From contig CAZMRK010000361.1 in assembly GCA_964568355.1 (NCBI GenBank), forward strand, positions 1 through 7,513: a DNA stretch of 7,513 nt. The letters run 5' to 3'. Source of the DNA: JAJPJX01 sp964568355 (GTDB lineage: Bacteria > Acidobacteriota > Terriglobia > Bryobacterales > Bryobacteraceae). A model generated the notes under the pieces. It ran no database searches. It worked only from the letters and a program-made list of their open reading frames with translations, and was not told the origin of the DNA. Below are positions 5,900 through 7,513 of this stretch, one piece after another. How positions within the stretch are numbered: the stretch's first letter is position 1; each line of letters begins with the position of its first letter. Both the position numbers and the translations under genes were made by a program.

Positions 5900-6859
5900 A
5901 TGCATTTGAATCTGAATCGACGTGAATTCCTGGCGACGCTGTCGGCGGGGCTAGCTGCGGCGGCTACCCGGCTGCCGGCCAACAAGAATATCCGCTGGGC
6001 GCTGAGCCTGGGGTTGTGGAGCCATTTCCGGAAGGTGCCGTTTCCCGATGTGCTGGACGTGATGAAGGACACCGGGTTCATCGGCATCCGTCTGACGGGC
6101 TTCCCGGGAGTATTGAAGACCTACGACATTACCGCGGCGCAGATGGAGAAGGAGATCTCCAAGCGGAACCTGCATGTGGCGACGATTTCGTTCGGCGGCC
6201 CGGCGCAGGATCCGGCGCAGCGCCAAAAGGTGCTGGCCGATGCGCGGCGGGCGATGGACTTTTTGAAGATCTTCGGGGCGAAGGACCTGTGCGTGTTTCC
6301 TCCGGGACGGCTGAAGGCTGGCGCGGACGTGCAGACTGCGTTCAAGCACATGTGCGAGACCTTCAACCAGGTGGGCGCGCTGGCGAATGAGATGGGCTTC
6401 CGCGCGGGGCTGCACAACCACCTGGACGAGATGGTGGAGGGTCCGCAGGAAGTGGACCAGTGCATGGCGCTGACCGATCCGAAGCTGTTCCACTTCTCTC
6501 CGGATACGGCGCATTTGCTGCTGGGCGGCAGCGATCCGGTGGAGAAGTTCCAGAAGTACAAAGATCGCATCACGTTCATGGATTATAAGGATGCGCGGTG
6601 GACCACTCCTACCGAGGACCTGAAACTGGACAACGGCCAGGTTCATCCGAAGGATTCGCGCCAGGCGAAGTTTTTCAATAGCATCTATGATCTGGGCGAT
6701 GGGGACGTGAATTTTCCGGCGCTGCACCGGGTGTTGAAGCAGATCCGCTATAAGGGATGGATCTGCGTGGACCTGGATACGGCGCGGAAGGGGCCGCGCG
6801 TGAGTTATGAGCGGTCGGGCGCGTATATCGTGAAGAAGCTGGAGCCGATTTATTCGTAG
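5900..6859 (+). CDS. Tat-exported sugar phosphate isomerase/epimerase-like TIM barrel protein (AP endonuclease 2 family)
   Basis: A 319-residue protein of the xylose-isomerase-like TIM-barrel family (AP_endonuc_2), whose members isomerise or epimerise sugars and inositols using a divalent metal. Residues 6-22 (NRREFLATLSAGLAAAA) form a strong twin-arginine leader, so the enzyme would be exported folded. Barrel motifs seen are GLHNHLDE (170-177), PDTAH (201-205, with D202 and H205 as metal-ligand type residues), MDYKDAR (227-233), LGDGDVNF (265-272) and GWICVDLD (286-293). In the last motif many relatives have Glu as a metal ligand where this protein has D291. It follows the enolase-superfamily gene by 15 nt, so the two are probably co-transcribed. 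However, they would act in different compartments, since the first enzyme has no signal. The substrate is unknown; a free sugar or keto-sugar is more likely than a phosphate outside the cytoplasm. Confidence 0.88.
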   Translation: MHLNLNRREFLATLSAGLAAAATRLPANKNIRWALSLGLWSHFRKVPFPDVLDVMKDTGFIGIRLTGFPGVLKTYDITAAQMEKEISKRNLHVATISFGGPAQDPAQRQKVLADARRAMDFLKIFGAKDLCVFPPGRLKAGADVQTAFKHMCETFNQVGALANEMGFRAGLHNHLDEMVEGPQEVDQCMALTDPKLFHFSPDTAHLLLGGSDPVEKFQKYKDRITFMDYKDARWTTPTEDLKLDNGQVHPKDSRQAKFFNSIYDLGDGDVNFPALHRVLKQIRYKGWICVDLDTARKGPRVSYERSGAYIVKKLEPIYS

Positions 6860-6864
6860 GGCGG

Positions 6865-6910
6865 AGCGTCGCCAGGAGTGGCGACGCTGCCCGATAAATC
6901 GGGCGCTACA
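6865..6910. repeat. Two-hairpin palindromic repeat, copy 2
   Basis: Hairpin 1 pairs AGCGTCGCCA (6865-6874) with TGGCGACGCT (6879-6888) around a GGAG loop. Hairpin 2 pairs GCCCGAT (6889-6895) with ATCGGGC (6898-6904). They are followed by GCTACA (6905-6910). Compared with copy 1, stem 1 has an A:T pair replaced by C:G and stem 2 a T:A replaced by A:T, so both changes preserve pairing. It lies between two converging genes and contains the TAG stop (6908-6906) of the minus-strand one. It could act as a bidirectional 3'-end structure. No T-run follows on either side, so a standard intrinsic terminator is not supported. Confidence 0.8.
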
Positions 6911-7513
6911 GCGGGCGCTTGCCGGGTTTTAGGGCGGTGGCGATCTTGCCGCTGAGCTCCTTGGTTTCCTTGGATTCGGGGACGGCTTTGAGGGCGTCCT
7001 GCGCCCTTTCGCAGAAGATTTTCATCTTGCCGGGGTCGTCCAGCCTGGCGGGCGTATAGAGCTGGGAATAATCGTAAAGCGATCGCGCGGCGGCGGCTAG
7101 AAATACGGGCCGCGGCACCTTGGCTTCGCCTGCCTTGAGCAATTCCTGAGTTTTGGCAAGATCGTCGGGAGCACCCGCGGCACGGCACGCGGTCAACAAC
7201 ACCTGGCGCGTGACGGCCCGTTTCTGGGCGGTCTCGGCTTCATTCGGAGGCGGCATGATTCCATTGGCCGCCTTCGCCAGCGTGGCAACGGGAGTGGCGC
7301 TTCCACCCGGATAGGGGAAGGCAAGCGTTACCGAATCGCCCTGCTGACTCTTCTGGAAATCCTGATATGTTTCCGCGTAGTGCTGGGCCAGGCGGCTGGC
7401 CGTGTTGCGGTAGTTGGCGGCGAGACGGCGAAAGCTCAAGGGGTCGGCCTTGTTTGCCCGCGCTCCAGTTTCGTAGGCATCGGCGAGATCGATGTAGCCC
7501 TGCGCCATGCCGG
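6906..7513 (-). CDS. Helical protein of unknown function (probably 5' partial)
   Basis: At least 200 residues, open to the right edge of the window. An ATG at 7508-7506 exists, but the frame remains open beyond it and no upstream ribosome-binding site can be seen, so the true start may lie outside. The sequence is alanine-, lysine- and glutamine-rich and mostly predicted helical by eye (LAANYRNTASRLAQHYAETY, then VFLAAAARSLYDYSQLY). A Pro/Gly-rich linker (FPYPGGSATPV) separates two helical halves. This is reminiscent of TPR-like helical repeats, but no clear repeat register was found. No catalytic motif or membrane segment is visible. It converges with the TIM-barrel gene, and its stop codon lies inside the tail of the hairpin repeat. 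Codon use and GC content look like those of its neighbours, so it is probably a real gene. Confidence 0.65.
   Translation of the reverse strand, partial: GMAQGYIDLADAYETGARANKADPLSFRRLAANYRNTASRLAQHYAETYQDFQKSQQGDSVTLAFPYPGGSATPVATLAKAANGIMPPPNEAETAQKRAVTRQVLLTACRAAGAPDDLAKTQELLKAGEAKVPRPVFLAAAARSLYDYSQLYTPARLDDPGKMKIFCERAQDALKAVPESKETKELSGKIATALKPGKRPL

Noticed and set aside
1..7513. A defence system, CRISPR array or integrated element
   Set aside because: No direct-repeat array, integrase, transposase, nuclease or reverse transcriptase motif is visible; the only repeats are the two hairpin elements.

Overview
This is a GC-rich bacterial window. Three things together suggest an Acidobacteria/Solibacter-like soil bacterium: a GMC oxidoreductase paired with a gluconate-dehydrogenase-type small subunit, a Tat-exported sugar-isomerase-like TIM barrel, and an ECF sigma factor with a small zinc-finger anti-sigma. 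That assignment is an inference from gene content, not a database match. I see no tRNA, rRNA, CRISPR array, IS element or phage gene.

Layout: (1) 1-656, minus strand, 5' part of threonyl-tRNA synthetase (thrS), running off the left edge. (2) 748-1603, plus strand, an ECF sigma factor overlapping a soluble zinc-finger anti-sigma factor. (3) About 1604-2590, a decayed zone with no intact gene. It holds a possible plus-strand remnant of a zeta-toxin-like kinase and a minus-strand gene broken by two single-base shifts in C-homopolymers. The two converge on a two-hairpin repeat. (4) 2588-4668, minus strand, a two-gene operon for a flavin dehydrogenase: a GMC catalytic subunit followed by the small Gluconate_2-dh3 subunit, which carries a Tat-like leader. 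(5) 4766-6859, plus strand, a divergent two-gene operon: an enolase-superfamily sugar-acid dehydratase/cycloisomerase and a Tat-exported AP-endonuclease-2-like TIM barrel. (6) A second copy of the two-hairpin repeat, then (7) a minus-strand helical protein of unknown function running off the right edge.

The divergent pair of operons looks like a carbohydrate-oxidation module. The GMC/small-subunit complex probably oxidises a sugar or polyol outside the cytoplasm. The enolase-superfamily protein would dehydrate or cyclise a sugar acid in the cytoplasm, and the exported TIM barrel may isomerise or epimerise a sugar. The substrates cannot be read from the sequence.

The most interesting non-coding signal is the repeat at 2083-2125 and 6865-6910. 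Both copies have two adjacent hairpins, two compensatory base-pair changes between copies, and a conserved tail whose complement supplies the TAG stop codon of the adjacent minus-strand reading frame. A second pattern is that three operon-leading genes have no visible Shine-Dalgarno but carry a -10-like hexamer 10-12 nt before ATG, whereas the internal genes have clear ribosome-binding sites.
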